This document shows positions 36,893 to 45,511 of a stretch of DNA of 64,000 nt, in pieces. The stretch spans positions 124,001 through 188,000 of the forward strand of contig CAVXXJ010000011.1 of NCBI GenBank assembly GCA_963765705.1, read 5' to 3'. The notes under the pieces were generated by a model that did no database searches, was not told the origin of the DNA, and saw only the letters and a program-made list of their open reading frames with translations. The DNA is from Gaiellasilicea sp963765705. Lineage in GTDB: Bacteria; Actinomycetota; Thermoleophilia; Gaiellales; Gaiellaceae. A program made the translations under genes and the position numbers. Position 1 is the stretch's first letter, and each line of letters begins with the position of its first letter.

Positions 36893-37656
36893 ACGAGGAA
36901 GCGCTCGACGGCGGTCGCCGTTGCGTCGAACGCATCCCAGAGCACGGTGTGCCCGGCGGTGATGACGGCGACGTCCAGCAGGTCGCCGAGCGCCTCCTGG
37001 TGCGGGGCAAGTAGGTGGTCGTACGGCAGGTACGAGGTGTCGCCGAGAACGAGCAGCGTTGGAATCCGCACCTGCTCGAACGCTGGCTGCTGCCGCGTCA
37101 TCTCGCCGTAGGCCGCAACGACGGTGCTCTGGCAGTAGCGGTAGCGCCAACGACCGTCGTCGTCCGGGAGCAGGTGCACGCGCAGCTCTGCCTCGACGAG
37201 CTCCCGGGGCGCTGTCGTCAGGGCGCTCTCGTCGTACCGGCGGTCGATTCCCTCGGCGAACGACGCGTACGAGCGGTCACGCCGGGCGTTCTCCGCCGCC
37301 GCGATGCCGACGTGGGGCGGGAGCCGGATGGCGGGGTCGAGCAGCACCAGCCGGCCGACCCGCTCCGGCGCGGCGGCTGCGACCTCGTAGGCGATGCGGC
37401 CGCCGAAGGAGTGGCCGAGCCAGGCGCAGCGTTTCGCGGGCGCCGCCTCGAGCACGTCGGCGACGTGCTGCTCGAGGTTCCACGGCGGCTCCCACGACGA
37501 GGCGCCGTGCCCGCGGAGGTCGAGTGCGATCACGTGGAAGCGGTCGGCCAGCCGCTCGGCGAGCTTGGCGAAGTGCAGGCCGTGACTCGTGACGCCGTGG
37601 AGGCAGACGAGCGCGGGCGCAGCGTCGTCGCCCCACTCGTGGCGGGCGAGAGTCAC
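36889..37656 (-). CDS. Alpha/beta hydrolase
   Basis: 256 residues from GTG at 37656 (GTGA overlap with the peroxiredoxin stop). Oxyanion-hole HGVTSHG, nucleophile elbow GHSFGG, an Asp in LVLGDTSYLPYD and a catalytic His in ITAGHTVLWDAF make a complete triad. The substrate is unknown (ester, lactone or peroxide are all possible). Its stop overlaps the convergent FMN reductase by 4 nt. Confidence 0.82.
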   Translation of the reverse strand: MTLARHEWGDDAAPALVCLHGVTSHGLHFAKLAERLADRFHVIALDLRGHGASSWEPPWNLEQHVADVLEAAPAKRCAWLGHSFGGRIAYEVAAAAPERVGRLVLLDPAIRLPPHVGIAAAENARRDRSYASFAEGIDRRYDESALTTAPRELVEAELRVHLLPDDDGRWRYRYCQSTVVAAYGEMTRQQPAFEQVRIPTLLVLGDTSYLPYDHLLAPHQEALGDLLDVAVITAGHTVLWDAFDATATAVERFLV

Positions 37657-38108
37657 GTAGAGGCGGCGAGCGGCCCGCTGACGAGCTCCTCGCGGCGCTG
37701 GTCCGGGCTGTTGACGAGCGTCCAGACGACGACGCCCGTCTTGTCGATCAGGAAGGTGCCGCGCACCGGCGCGCCCTTCTCCTCGTTGAAGACGCCGTAG
37801 GCCTTTGCCGCGGCGCCGTGCGGCCAGAAGTCGGACGCGAGCGTGTAGCCGAGCTTCAGCTTCTCGCGCCACGCCTGCCGTGACGGCGCCGGGTCGCACG
37901 AGACGAGGATCACCTCGGTGTCGGCGCTCTCGAACGAAGGCAGGTTCGCCTGCAGGTCGAGCGCCTCCTCCTCGCAGATCGCGGTCCACGCGAAGGGGTG
38001 AAAGACGAGCAGCACGTTCCGCCTGCCGCGGAAGTCCGCCAGGCGGACGCGCTCCGACCCGCTGACCTCGAGGTCGAACTCCGGCGCCTCACTCCCCGTC
38101 TGGATCAT
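37653..38108 (-). CDS. Peroxiredoxin (AhpE/BCP type)
   Basis: 151 residues. Thioredoxin fold with the peroxidatic motif PFAWTAICEEE (P..xT..C) and a distal Arg. There is only one obvious redox Cys at the active site, plus one in VSCDP, so an atypical 2-Cys or 1-Cys mechanism is possible. It reduces hydroperoxides. Overlaps the RarA 3' end by 20 nt on the same strand and the hydrolase start by 4 nt: one operon. Confidence 0.88.
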   Translation of the reverse strand: MIQTGSEAPEFDLEVSGSERVRLADFRGRRNVLLVFHPFAWTAICEEEALDLQANLPSFESADTEVILVSCDPAPSRQAWREKLKLGYTLASDFWPHGAAAKAYGVFNEEKGAPVRGTFLIDKTGVVVWTLVNSPDQRREELVSGPLAAST

Positions 38109-39362
38109 GCAGCTCCTCCTCGCCGTTACCCGAGGGCCGATAGTACCGGCGCCCCTTCAGCTCATCCGGCAGGTAGTCGAGCTCGGAACCGCGTGGATCG
38201 GTGTGCGGATCGATGTAGCCCTCGCCGTGCCCGAGCTTCTTCGCGCCGGCGTAGTGGGCGTCCCGCAACATCGCCGGCGGGCGCAGGTTGCCGCCCTCCT
38301 GCACGTCCTTGCGCGCGCTCCAGATCGCGTTCGCGCTCGCCTTCGACTTCGGCGCGTTCGCGAGGTAGATCGCGGCCTGGGAGAGGTTGAGCTGCGCTTC
38401 GGGCAGTCCGACGTGCTCGAGCGCGTGGGCGGCCGCGACGGCGATCTGCAAGGCCCGGGATCGGCGTTGCCGATGTCCTCCGAGGCAAAGATCGTCATGC
38501 GGCGGGCGATGAAGCGTGCGTCCTCGCCGCCCTCGAGCATCGAGGCGAGGTAGTAGACGGCTGCGTCGGGATCGGAGCCTCGCATCGACTTGATGAACGC
38601 CGAGACGAAGTCGTAGTGCTGGTCGGCTCCCTTGTCGTAGCGCAGCGGCCGCTTGCGGGCGGCGTCGTCGACGTGCCGCTCGGCGAGCGGCGCACCCTCC
38701 GCGCTGGCCGTCTCCCACGACAGCTCGACCGTGCTCAGCGCCGTACGCGCATCACCGCCGGCACGCCGGGCGATCAGCTCGACCAGCTCGTCCGGGACCT
38801 CGGCGCCGATAGCGGCCGCACCGCGCCGGATCACCTCCCCGAGCTCGTCGTCGGAGAGCGCCTCGAGCTCGACGACCTGGCAGCGGGAGAGGAGGGCCGA
38901 GTTGACCTCGAAGTACGGGTTCTCGGTCGTCGCCCCGATCAGCGTCAGCAGGCCGTTCTCGACCGCGGGCAGCAGCGCGTCCTGCTGCGCCTTGTTGAAG
39001 CGGTGGATCTCGTCGAGGAAAAGGATCGTTCGCTGCCCGTTGCCGCCGAGGCGGTCGCGCGCCCGTTGCATGACACCGCGCACGTCGTCGACCCGGGCGG
39101 AGACGGCCGAGAGCTCCTCGAAGGCCGCGCCGGTCTCGACGGCGACGATGCGGGCGAGCGTCGTCTTGCCGACTCCGGGCGGCCCGTAGAGGATGAGCGA
39201 GCGCAGGCGGTCCTCCTCGATCGCGCGGCGAAGCGCCGAGCCGTCCCCGAGGACGTGCTTCTGGCCGACCAGCTCGTCGAGCGAGCGCGGCCGCAGCCGT
39301 TGCGGGAGCGGCGCGAGCGCCTCGGTGCGCTCCCGGGCGGCATCGGAGAAGAGGTCGGACAT
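38089..39362 (-). CDS. rarA: Replication-associated recombination AAA ATPase RarA (MgsA), one frameshift
   Basis: About 424 residues. N-terminal RPRSLDELVGQKHVLG, Walker A YGPPGVGKTT, Walker B ILFLDEIHRFNKAQQD, sensor GATTENPYFEVNSALLSR, and the C-terminal YDFVSAFIKSMRGSDPDAA...FIARRM of RarA. The frame breaks after SEDIGNADP at cccggg (38454-38459); adding one C joins it to RALQIAVAAAHALEHVGLPEA and the natural C-terminus. Acts at stalled replication forks. A sequence error is likely. Confidence 0.88.
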
Positions 39363-39382
39363 ATCGTCAGTATGCTCAGGCC

Positions 39383-40093
39383 GTGGCGACCCACGAGGAC
39401 TTCTCCGAGCCGATTCTCGAAGGCGACGGCGAGAGCGACTACGAGCGCTACCTGAACACCGTCGGCCTGCTCGCGCTCCAGAAGACCGTCGACGAGTGGG
39501 TGCACAGGGACGAGCTGCTCTTCCAGGTCGTGCACCAGTCGTCGGAGCTCTGGCTCAAGCTCGCGTGGAACGACGTCGAGGGGGCGACCGAGCACCTCGG
39601 GGACGGTGAGATCGCGGCTGCGCTCCGGCTGCTGCGCCGGAGCGCCCTCTGCCTCCAGTACGCCACCACGCAGCTGGACATGCTCGAGCAGATGTCGCCG
39701 TGGGAGTACCACGAGATTCGCAAGGTGCTCGGGCACGGCAGCGGATTCGACTCGCCCGGCTGGCGGGAGATCCGGCGTGTGACGCCGCTGCTCGGCCAGG
39801 CGTTCCACGTGCTGCGCGAGCAGGCCGGGCTCTCGCTCGCCGATGTCTATGTCCATGGCCGCGACCACGAGGAGCTGTACCAGCTCGCCGAGGCGTTGAT
39901 CGAGTGGGACGAGCGGATCAACTTCTGGCGGATCCGGCACTACAAGGTCGTCGCGCGCGTGATCGGCGACAAGGTCGTCGGCACCCAGGGCACGCCCGTC
40001 GAGGTGCTCGGCCGCCTCGTCCACAACCTCTTCTTTCCCGAGCTGTGGCGCGTTCGCAACGAGCTGACGGCGCTGTCCCAGCAAGAGCAGTGA
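39383..40093 (+). CDS. kynA: Tryptophan 2,3-dioxygenase
   Basis: 236 residues from GTG. The heme dioxygenase core includes LFQVVHQSSELWLK, the heme-ligand His in FWRIRHYKVVARVIG, and GTQGTPVE. It is shorter than most bacterial enzymes (about 280). It opens the indole ring to N-formylkynurenine. No formamidase or kynureninase follows; the next gene (GTGA overlap) is an M20 hydrolase, which could act on an amide intermediate (speculative). Confidence 0.85.
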   Translation: MATHEDFSEPILEGDGESDYERYLNTVGLLALQKTVDEWVHRDELLFQVVHQSSELWLKLAWNDVEGATEHLGDGEIAAALRLLRRSALCLQYATTQLDMLEQMSPWEYHEIRKVLGHGSGFDSPGWREIRRVTPLLGQAFHVLREQAGLSLADVYVHGRDHEELYQLAEALIEWDERINFWRIRHYKVVARVIGDKVVGTQGTPVEVLGRLVHNLFFPELWRVRNELTALSQQEQ

Positions 40094-41373
40094 CACTGCG
40101 TGACGAAGCGGTCGGGCTGCTGCAGCAGCTGCTGCGGCTGAACACGGTCAACCCGCCGGGAAACGAGACGCTCGCCGCCGAGCTGCTGCGGGACTATCTC
40201 GTCGCGAACGGCGTCGAGGTGGAGCTCTACTCGCGCATCCCGGAGCGGGCCAATCTGGTCGCACGGCTCCGGGGCGGCGACGGACCGAGCCTCTGCTTCC
40301 TCTCACACACCGACACGGTCGTCGCGGAGCCGATGGAGTGGTCACGCGACCCCTGGTCCGGCGACCTCGCCGACGATCATGTCTGGGGGCGCGGCGCGCT
40401 CGACATGAAGAATCAAGTGGCGGCGAGCGCCGTCGCGATCGCCTCGCTGGCACGCGAGGGCTTCAAGCCGCCCGGCGACCTCGTCTTCGTCGCCGCGGCG
40501 GACGAGGAGGTGGGGGACAACTTCGGGCTGCAGTGGCTCTGCGACAACCATCCGGACGCCGTACGAGTGGACTACGCGATCAACGAGGGCGGCGGCGAGC
40601 GCGTCGAGTTCGGGGGCCGCGCCTTCTACCTCTGCGCGACCGCGGAGAAGATGAGCGCTCCGATCCGGATCACCGTGCACGGCCGCAGCGGGCACGCATC
40701 CATACCGGGGATCGCCGACAACGCGCTCGTGAAGGCGGCGCCGCTGATCGAGAAGCTCGCCGCGTTCCGGCCGGAGCCGTCGATCGGCCCCGAGGTCGCC
40801 GGCTTCCTCCAGGCCGTCCTGGGCGAGCAGCCGGAGCCGCGCGACGTGCTGACGCGGCTCGCCGCGGTCGACCCGCTCGCCGTCGAGACGATCGAGCCAC
40901 TCCTCTCGTTCACTCTCTCGCCGACGATGATCGAGGCGTCGGAGCGGCGCAACGTCATCCCCGGCACCTGCGAGCTCGTCGTCGATCGCCGGCTGTTACC
41001 CGGACAGACGCCCGAGGACGTGGAGCCGATCCTGCGCGAGCTGCTGGGCGACGGCGACTACGACCTCGAGACGATCGAGCGCGCCGGCGGCACCCGCTCC
41101 GAGCTCGACACGCCGCTCTGGGATGCGATCTCCGCCTGGGTCGAGGAGACCGACGCGGGAGCCAAGCTGGCGCCTCTCTGCTGCTCCGGCTTCACGGACT
41201 CGCACTGGCTCCGCGAGGCGTTCGGCACGGTCGCGTACGGCTTCTTCCCGATGCGGACGATGGAGATGGAGCTCGCCGCCCGTCTGATCCACTCCGCGGA
41301 CGAGCGAACACACGTCGACGACCTGGGTCTCGGCGTCGACTTCCTCCGCGCCGCAGCCCGCTCGCTGGCGTAG
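40090..41373 (+). CDS. M20-family zinc peptidase/deacylase
   Basis: 427 residues from GTG at 40090. Metal motifs: FLSHTDTV, VWGRGALDMKNQ, AADEEVGDN; a dimerisation domain with GRSGHASIP; and the terminal-domain CCSGFTDSHWL, where the usual catalytic region is modified. It resembles ArgE/DapE/carboxypeptidase-like enzymes that cleave N-acyl amino acids or dipeptides. In the kynA operon it may hydrolyse an N-acyl intermediate. Confidence 0.85.
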   Translation: MTLRDEAVGLLQQLLRLNTVNPPGNETLAAELLRDYLVANGVEVELYSRIPERANLVARLRGGDGPSLCFLSHTDTVVAEPMEWSRDPWSGDLADDHVWGRGALDMKNQVAASAVAIASLAREGFKPPGDLVFVAAADEEVGDNFGLQWLCDNHPDAVRVDYAINEGGGERVEFGGRAFYLCATAEKMSAPIRITVHGRSGHASIPGIADNALVKAAPLIEKLAAFRPEPSIGPEVAGFLQAVLGEQPEPRDVLTRLAAVDPLAVETIEPLLSFTLSPTMIEASERRNVIPGTCELVVDRRLLPGQTPEDVEPILRELLGDGDYDLETIERAGGTRSELDTPLWDAISAWVEETDAGAKLAPLCCSGFTDSHWLREAFGTVAYGFFPMRTMEMELAARLIHSADERTHVDDLGLGVDFLRAAARSLA

Positions 41374-41375
41374 AC

Positions 41376-42425
41376 GTGCTCGAGCTTCGCTCTCCGGACG
41401 GCGCCTTCGAGCAGATCGAGGCCTATCTCCGCGAGCGCGGCTTCTTCGCCCCCGGCGGCGAGGACCTCGAGGCCGACCTCTACCTCGGCTACGGCCTCTC
41501 GGCCCCACTGCGCCGGCACTCGTCCGCACTCCCACCCGAGCCCGCACCGCTTCCCCTGGCGGCTGTGGCGATTCGGGACGTGTCCCAGGGACAGTCCCTC
41601 GGACATGTCCCTCCTGGGCAGATCGGGATCGGAGACTGGGAGCGGAGCTGGAGCGACGCGGAGTACGCGCACGCGGTCGAGTCGGTGCGCGAGGCGATCG
41701 GGCGCGGCGACGTCTACCAGGTGAATCTCGTCCAGCACCTGAGCGCGGACTTCGACGGCGATCCGGCCTCGCTCGCCGCTCGGCTCGCCGGCTTCGGGCC
41801 GCGAACGCTGACCGGGGATGGCTGGGCGATCGTCTCTGCCTCGCCCGAGCTCTTCCTGGGCCGGCGCGGGCGCGGCGTGTGGACCAGCCCGATCAAGGGC
41901 ACGCGCCCGCTCGGAGAGCACGTCGAGGGAGAGAAGGACTCGGCCGAGCACGTGATGATCGTCGACCTGGAGCGGAACGACCTCTCACGCGTCTGCGTGC
42001 CGGGCTCGGTGCGATGGCCGGAGCTGATGGTCGAGCGCGAGCTCGCAGGCGTCACGCACCTCGTGTCGACGGTCGAAGGGACGCTCCGCGAGAACGTGGG
42101 GCTGGCCGAGCTGCTCGCTGCGACCTTCCCGGGCGGCTCCATCACCGGAGCGCCCAAGATCGCCGCCGTCGACCTGATCGCCGAGCTCGAGCCGGTCGGC
42201 CGCGGCGCCTCGATGGGAGCGCTCGGCGTCGTGCGCGGCAACGGCGACGTCGAGCTCGCGCTGACGATCCGCACCTTCGCCGTCGTCGACGGGAGAATCC
42301 ACCTCTGGGTCGGCGGCGGGATCGTCTGGGACTCCGACCCGGAGGCCGAGATCGAGGAGTCGTGGACGAAAGCAGGCCCGTTGCTGGCAGCGATCGGCGC
42401 TCCGATCCAGGCGGTGACCCGGTGA
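41376..42425 (+). CDS. pabB: Aminodeoxychorismate synthase component I
   Basis: 349 residues from GTG at 41376. It has the chorismate-binding domain: GRGDVYQVNLVQ, SPIKGTRPLG, MIVDLERNDLSRVC, FPGGSITGAPK and the C-terminal GGGIVWDSDPEAE. With the glutaminase PabA it aminates chorismate for folate. A stretch of about 12 codons at 41575-41610 is made of three GGGACnnGTCCC-type palindromes and encodes VSQGQSLGHVPPG, which looks like an in-frame repeat insertion in the N-terminal region. Confidence 0.88.
   Translation: MLELRSPDGAFEQIEAYLRERGFFAPGGEDLEADLYLGYGLSAPLRRHSSALPPEPAPLPLAAVAIRDVSQGQSLGHVPPGQIGIGDWERSWSDAEYAHAVESVREAIGRGDVYQVNLVQHLSADFDGDPASLAARLAGFGPRTLTGDGWAIVSASPELFLGRRGRGVWTSPIKGTRPLGEHVEGEKDSAEHVMIVDLERNDLSRVCVPGSVRWPELMVERELAGVTHLVSTVEGTLRENVGLAELLAATFPGGSITGAPKIAAVDLIAELEPVGRGASMGALGVVRGNGDVELALTIRTFAVVDGRIHLWVGGGIVWDSDPEAEIEESWTKAGPLLAAIGAPIQAVTR
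41575..41610. repeat. GGGACA/TGTCCC palindrome cluster inside pabB
   Basis: gggacgtgtccc (41575-41586), agggacagtccct (41587-41599) and ggacatgtcc (41601-41610) lie head to tail. The middle unit is the same core as the intergenic palindromes at 54769 and 54816. Confidence 0.6.
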
Positions 42426-43261
42426 GCGTGCTCGCGGTGGCGGTCGGCGGCCGCGGCGTCGTCGACCCCGCGGAGCCGGTGCTGCGCGCCGACGACGAGG
42501 CGCTCCTGCGCGGCCGCGGCGCGTTCGAGACGATCCGCGTCTACGCAGGCGTGAGCTTCCGCCTTCCCGAGCATCTGGAACGCCTCGCGAGGTCGGCGGA
42601 ACGGATCAATCTGCCGCCGGTGAACGTGCTGCAGCTGAGGGACCTGGCGACGCAGGCGATCGAGGCGGCCGGCGAGCCAGACGTCGTGCTCCGGCTCATC
42701 TGGACGCCGGGGAACGGCGACGGCGAGCCGACGGCGCTCGCGCTCGTCAGCACGCTGCCGGAGCATCACGACGCGTTGCGCGAGCGCGGCCAGCGGCTGA
42801 TCTCGCTTCGCGGCGTCCGCGCCGACGAGCCCTGGCTGCTCCCCGGCGTGAAGTCGACGAGCTACGCCGTCAACATGGCCGCCGAGGCCGAGGCAAGGCG
42901 CCGTGGCGCCGACGATGCGCTCTTCGTCGATGCGAACGGGATCGTGCTCGAAGGGCCGACCACGAACGTCTGGTGGCGCCGCGGCCGCACGCTCTACACG
43001 CCCTCACTCGAGCTCGGCATCCTGGCCGGCGTGACGCGGGCGGCCGTGATCGAGCTCGCGAGCGGAGAGGGCTACACCGTCGAGGAGGGCGCGTACATGC
43101 TCGAACAGCTGGCCGGAGCGGAGGAAGCGTTCACCTCCTCCTCCATCCGTGAGGTGATGTCGGTCGTCGAGCTCGACGACGCCTCGATGGCCCGCGGGCC
43201 GGCTGCCGACGAGCTTCAGGCCGCGCTCAGGCGAGCCGCCGAGGCTACGCTCCAGCCATGA
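42422..43261 (+). CDS. pabC: Class IV PLP aminotransferase / aminodeoxychorismate lyase
   Basis: 279 residues from GTG overlapping the pabB stop. Fold-type IV motifs: LLRGRGAFETIRVY, the PLP Lys in LPGVKSTSYAVNM, ALFVDANGIVLEGPTTNVWW, and LAGVTRAAVIELA. Next to pabB it is most simply PabC, which releases pyruvate from aminodeoxychorismate. A branched-chain-like transaminase role cannot be excluded. Confidence 0.85.
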   Translation: MSVLAVAVGGRGVVDPAEPVLRADDEALLRGRGAFETIRVYAGVSFRLPEHLERLARSAERINLPPVNVLQLRDLATQAIEAAGEPDVVLRLIWTPGNGDGEPTALALVSTLPEHHDALRERGQRLISLRGVRADEPWLLPGVKSTSYAVNMAAEAEARRRGADDALFVDANGIVLEGPTTNVWWRRGRTLYTPSLELGILAGVTRAAVIELASGEGYTVEEGAYMLEQLAGAEEAFTSSSIREVMSVVELDDASMARGPAADELQAALRRAAEATLQP

Positions 43262-44043
43262 GCAAGGTTCGGCTGGGCGGGATGGCGCTCGTCAACGGGG
43301 TGCTGGTGCACGGGCCGACGTCCTGGGCGTGCGCGATCCGGACCGACTCGGGGGAGATCAAGGTGGCCGGCGCCCGCAAGCGGCTGCTGGCGTCCGGGGT
43401 TCAGCAGCCCTTCCTGCGCGGCCCGCTCCGTCTCGCCGAATCGTTCGCGGTCATTCCCGAGCTCCGCCGCAGGCTGCCCGAGGCCCGCTTGCCGTTCGAG
43501 CGCCCGGTCGTGCTCGCCGCGACGCTCGCGAGCGCGTTGACCGTCCAGGTCGTGCGCCGGTCGGACCGGCTCGGTGACGCAGCACGCGAGCTCCTCTCCG
43601 GCGCCCTCTCGCTGGCTCCGGCCATGCTGGCCCTGCGGGGCGGCGAGCTGGCGGCCTACCACGGCGCCGAGCACGTCTCGATTGGAAGCTACGAGCACGG
43701 TGAGAAGCGCGCGAAGGAGCACGAGCGCTGCGGCTCGCACCTGATCGGCCCGCTCCTCGCGGCTTCGGCGGCAGGAAACGTCCTCGCCTCGCGGGCGCCG
43801 GCGCGGTTCCGCGGCCCGGCGCGCATCGCGAGCTCCCTCGGCGCGGTCGGAGCCGCGGTCGAGGTCTTCGGCTGGATGACACGACACCCAGGCCACCCGC
43901 TGGCCAAGGCGCTGGCCCGGCCCGGCCACGAGCTGCAACACCGGATCGCGACCGCCGAGCCGTCGCCGGATCAGCTCGAGGTCGCCGAAGCCGCGCTCGC
44001 AGCGTGTCTGGAGCTCGAAGATGGCGACCCAGCAGAGAACTAG
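43258..44043 (+). CDS. DUF1385 family protein
   Basis: 261 residues, ATG overlapping the pabC stop. Family landmarks: GGMALVNGVLVHGPTSWA, RGPLRLAESF, and ELAAYHGAEHVSIGSYEHG...KEHERCGS, with conserved His and Cys that look like a metal or redox site. Hydrophobic helices suggest membrane association. Function unknown. Confidence 0.85.
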   Translation: MSKVRLGGMALVNGVLVHGPTSWACAIRTDSGEIKVAGARKRLLASGVQQPFLRGPLRLAESFAVIPELRRRLPEARLPFERPVVLAATLASALTVQVVRRSDRLGDAARELLSGALSLAPAMLALRGGELAAYHGAEHVSIGSYEHGEKRAKEHERCGSHLIGPLLAASAAGNVLASRAPARFRGPARIASSLGAVGAAVEVFGWMTRHPGHPLAKALARPGHELQHRIATAEPSPDQLEVAEAALAACLELEDGDPAEN

Positions 44044-45109
44044 GCCCCACCGGCTCCCGCCGGAGATCTTCGACCTGCCCGTCGAGAAGATGCGGGAGGG
44101 CTACTACACCGACGCGTACTTCAACCACACGCGCGAGACGCTCCTTCGCGACGGGCGCCGCCCACGGGTCGTGATGCAGATCTTTCAGCGCAACCGCGCG
44201 ATGCTCGGCGGCACCGACGAGGCGATCGCCGTCCTGAAGCTCTGCTCGGACGACTGGGACGCGCTCACCGTCCACGCGCTGCACGACGGCGACCGGATCG
44301 AGCCGTGGGAGACGGTGATGACGATCGAGGGCGACTACACGCTGTTCGCCCACCTCGAGACCGTCTATCTCGGGGTGCTGACACGCCGGACGCTGATCAC
44401 GACGAATACGGCGCGGGTCGTCGAGGCCGCCAACGGCAAGCCGATCATCTTCATGCCCGCGCGCCACGACCATCACCGCGTCCAGACGGGTGACGGCTAC
44501 GCCGCGTACGTCGCCGGGGCGATGATCGGCGCCGAGATCGGCGTCACGTCGGACGCGCAGGCGTCCTGGTGGGGCGGTCGCGGCGTCGGCACCGTGCCGC
44601 ACGCCCTGATCGCTGCCTACGGCGGCAACACCGTGCTCGCGGCGACCAAGTTCGCGGAATGGGCTCCCGAGGACATGAACATCGTCGTGCTCGTCGACTT
44701 CGACAACGACTCCGTCCGGACGGCTCTCGACGTCGCTCGTGCCCTCGGCCCGCGGCTCTGGGGCGTCCGGCTCGACACCTCCGGCCAGCTCGTCGACCGC
44801 TCCTTGTGGAGCGAGATGGGCGACTTCGACCCGCGGGGCGTCAACGAACGACTCGTACGCAAGGTTCGCGACGCGCTGGACGCCGACGGCTTCGAACGCG
44901 TCCGGATCGTCGCCTCCGGTGGATTCACGGTCGACAAGATCGAGGCGTTCGAGCGAAAGAGCGTCCCCGTCGACGCGTACGGGATCGGCTCCTCGCTGAT
45001 CCGCGGCCAGAACGACTTCACGGCGGACATCGTCCTCACCGACGGCCGACCCGCCGCAAAGGTCGGCCGCCGATACCGCCCGAACGAGCGGCTCGAGCTC
45101 GTCACGTAG
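44021..45109 (+). CDS. pncB: Nicotinate phosphoribosyltransferase
   Basis: 362 residues, overlapping the DUF1385 gene by 23 nt. It belongs to the nicotinate/quinolinate PRTase fold: GYYTDAYFNHTRETL, LETVYLGVLTRRT, FMPARHDHHRVQTGDGYA, and a phosphate-binding VRIVASGGFTVDKIEAFE. It converts nicotinate and PRPP to nicotinate mononucleotide. Last gene of the kynA-pab operon. It converges with the small-peptide genes at 12 nt distance. Confidence 0.88.
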   Translation: MATQQRTRPHRLPPEIFDLPVEKMREGYYTDAYFNHTRETLLRDGRRPRVVMQIFQRNRAMLGGTDEAIAVLKLCSDDWDALTVHALHDGDRIEPWETVMTIEGDYTLFAHLETVYLGVLTRRTLITTNTARVVEAANGKPIIFMPARHDHHRVQTGDGYAAYVAGAMIGAEIGVTSDAQASWWGGRGVGTVPHALIAAYGGNTVLAATKFAEWAPEDMNIVVLVDFDNDSVRTALDVARALGPRLWGVRLDTSGQLVDRSLWSEMGDFDPRGVNERLVRKVRDALDADGFERVRIVASGGFTVDKIEAFERKSVPVDAYGIGSSLIRGQNDFTADIVLTDGRPAAKVGRRYRPNERLELVT

Positions 45110-45121
45110 ACGGCTGGACGG

Positions 45122-45283
45122 CTAGTTCCCCCAGACGACGGTGTCCCCGTCGCCGAGCGTGCCCCAGATGATGTGATCGTCGCTGAGGGTTCCCCAGACG
45201 ATCGAGTCGCCCCAGAGGATCTCGCCGCCGGTGAGCGCAGCGGAGACGACGAGGAGCAGCAGGGCCAGGTGGACGCGGCGCAT
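45122..45283 (-). CDS. WGD-repeat micropeptide D (53 aa)
   Basis: ATG at 45283, one nt after the stop of peptide C. An N-terminal hydrophobic segment (VHLALLLLVVSAALTGG) serves as signal or anchor. Four W-motifs follow: ILWGD, IVWGT, IIWGT and VVWGN, the last being the C-terminus. The spacers are Ser/Asp/Gly-rich (LSDDH, LGDGDT). Last and longest member of the four-gene set. Function unknown. I infer an exported or membrane-anchored peptide whose W-motifs could form short beta-strands. Confidence 0.75.
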   Translation of the reverse strand: MRRVHLALLLLVVSAALTGGEILWGDSIVWGTLSDDHIIWGTLGDGDTVVWGN

Positions 45284-45284
45284 C

Positions 45285-45383
45285 TCAGGTCCCCCAGACG
45301 AGGTGGTCGCCCCAGAGGAGCTGGCCGGCAACTGCGGCGAGAGCGATGGTCAGAGCGAGCAGTACGAATTGAAAGCGGTACAT
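45285..45383 (-). CDS. WGD-repeat micropeptide C (32 aa)
   Basis: ATG at 45383, two nt after the stop of peptide B. It has one hydrophobic segment (FVLLALTIALAAVAG) and then two W-motifs, LLWGD and LVWGT, ending one residue after the last WG. It is the shortest of the set and too short for most gene finders. Close spacing implies translational coupling. Confidence 0.72.
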   Translation of the reverse strand: MYRFQFVLLALTIALAAVAGQLLWGDHLVWGT

Positions 45384-45385
45384 GG

Positions 45386-45508
45386 TCATTCCCCCCAGAT
45401 GATTTGATCGCCGGCGGCGCTGTAGTTGTCGCCCCAGACGAGGTGGCCTCCGCCTGCGGCGGCGAGCATGAGCACGAACGAGATGACGACGAGCGAGATG
45501 CGCGTCAT
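45386..45508 (-). CDS. WGD-repeat micropeptide B (40 aa)
   Basis: ATG at 45508, three nt after the stop of peptide A, with GGGGGA upstream. Hydrophobic leader SLVVISFVLMLAAAGGG, then LVWGD, a short NYSAAGDQ linker and terminal IIWGE. The DNA of its 3' end (ccccccagatgatttg) is shared with peptide A, which shows recent duplication. Confidence 0.75.
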   Translation of the reverse strand: MTRISLVVISFVLMLAAAGGGHLVWGDNYSAAGDQIIWGE

Positions 45509-45511
45509 GGG

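Noticed and set aside
39700..40089. Upstream extension of the M20 peptidase frame into kynA
   Set aside because: Runs in a shifted frame of the tryptophan dioxygenase; GTG at 40090 with the 4-nt overlap fits the operon style.
41575..41610. CRISPR-like or phage-type repeat
   Set aside because: Units are 10-13 bp palindromes with no spacers; they match the intergenic palindromes at 54.8 kb.
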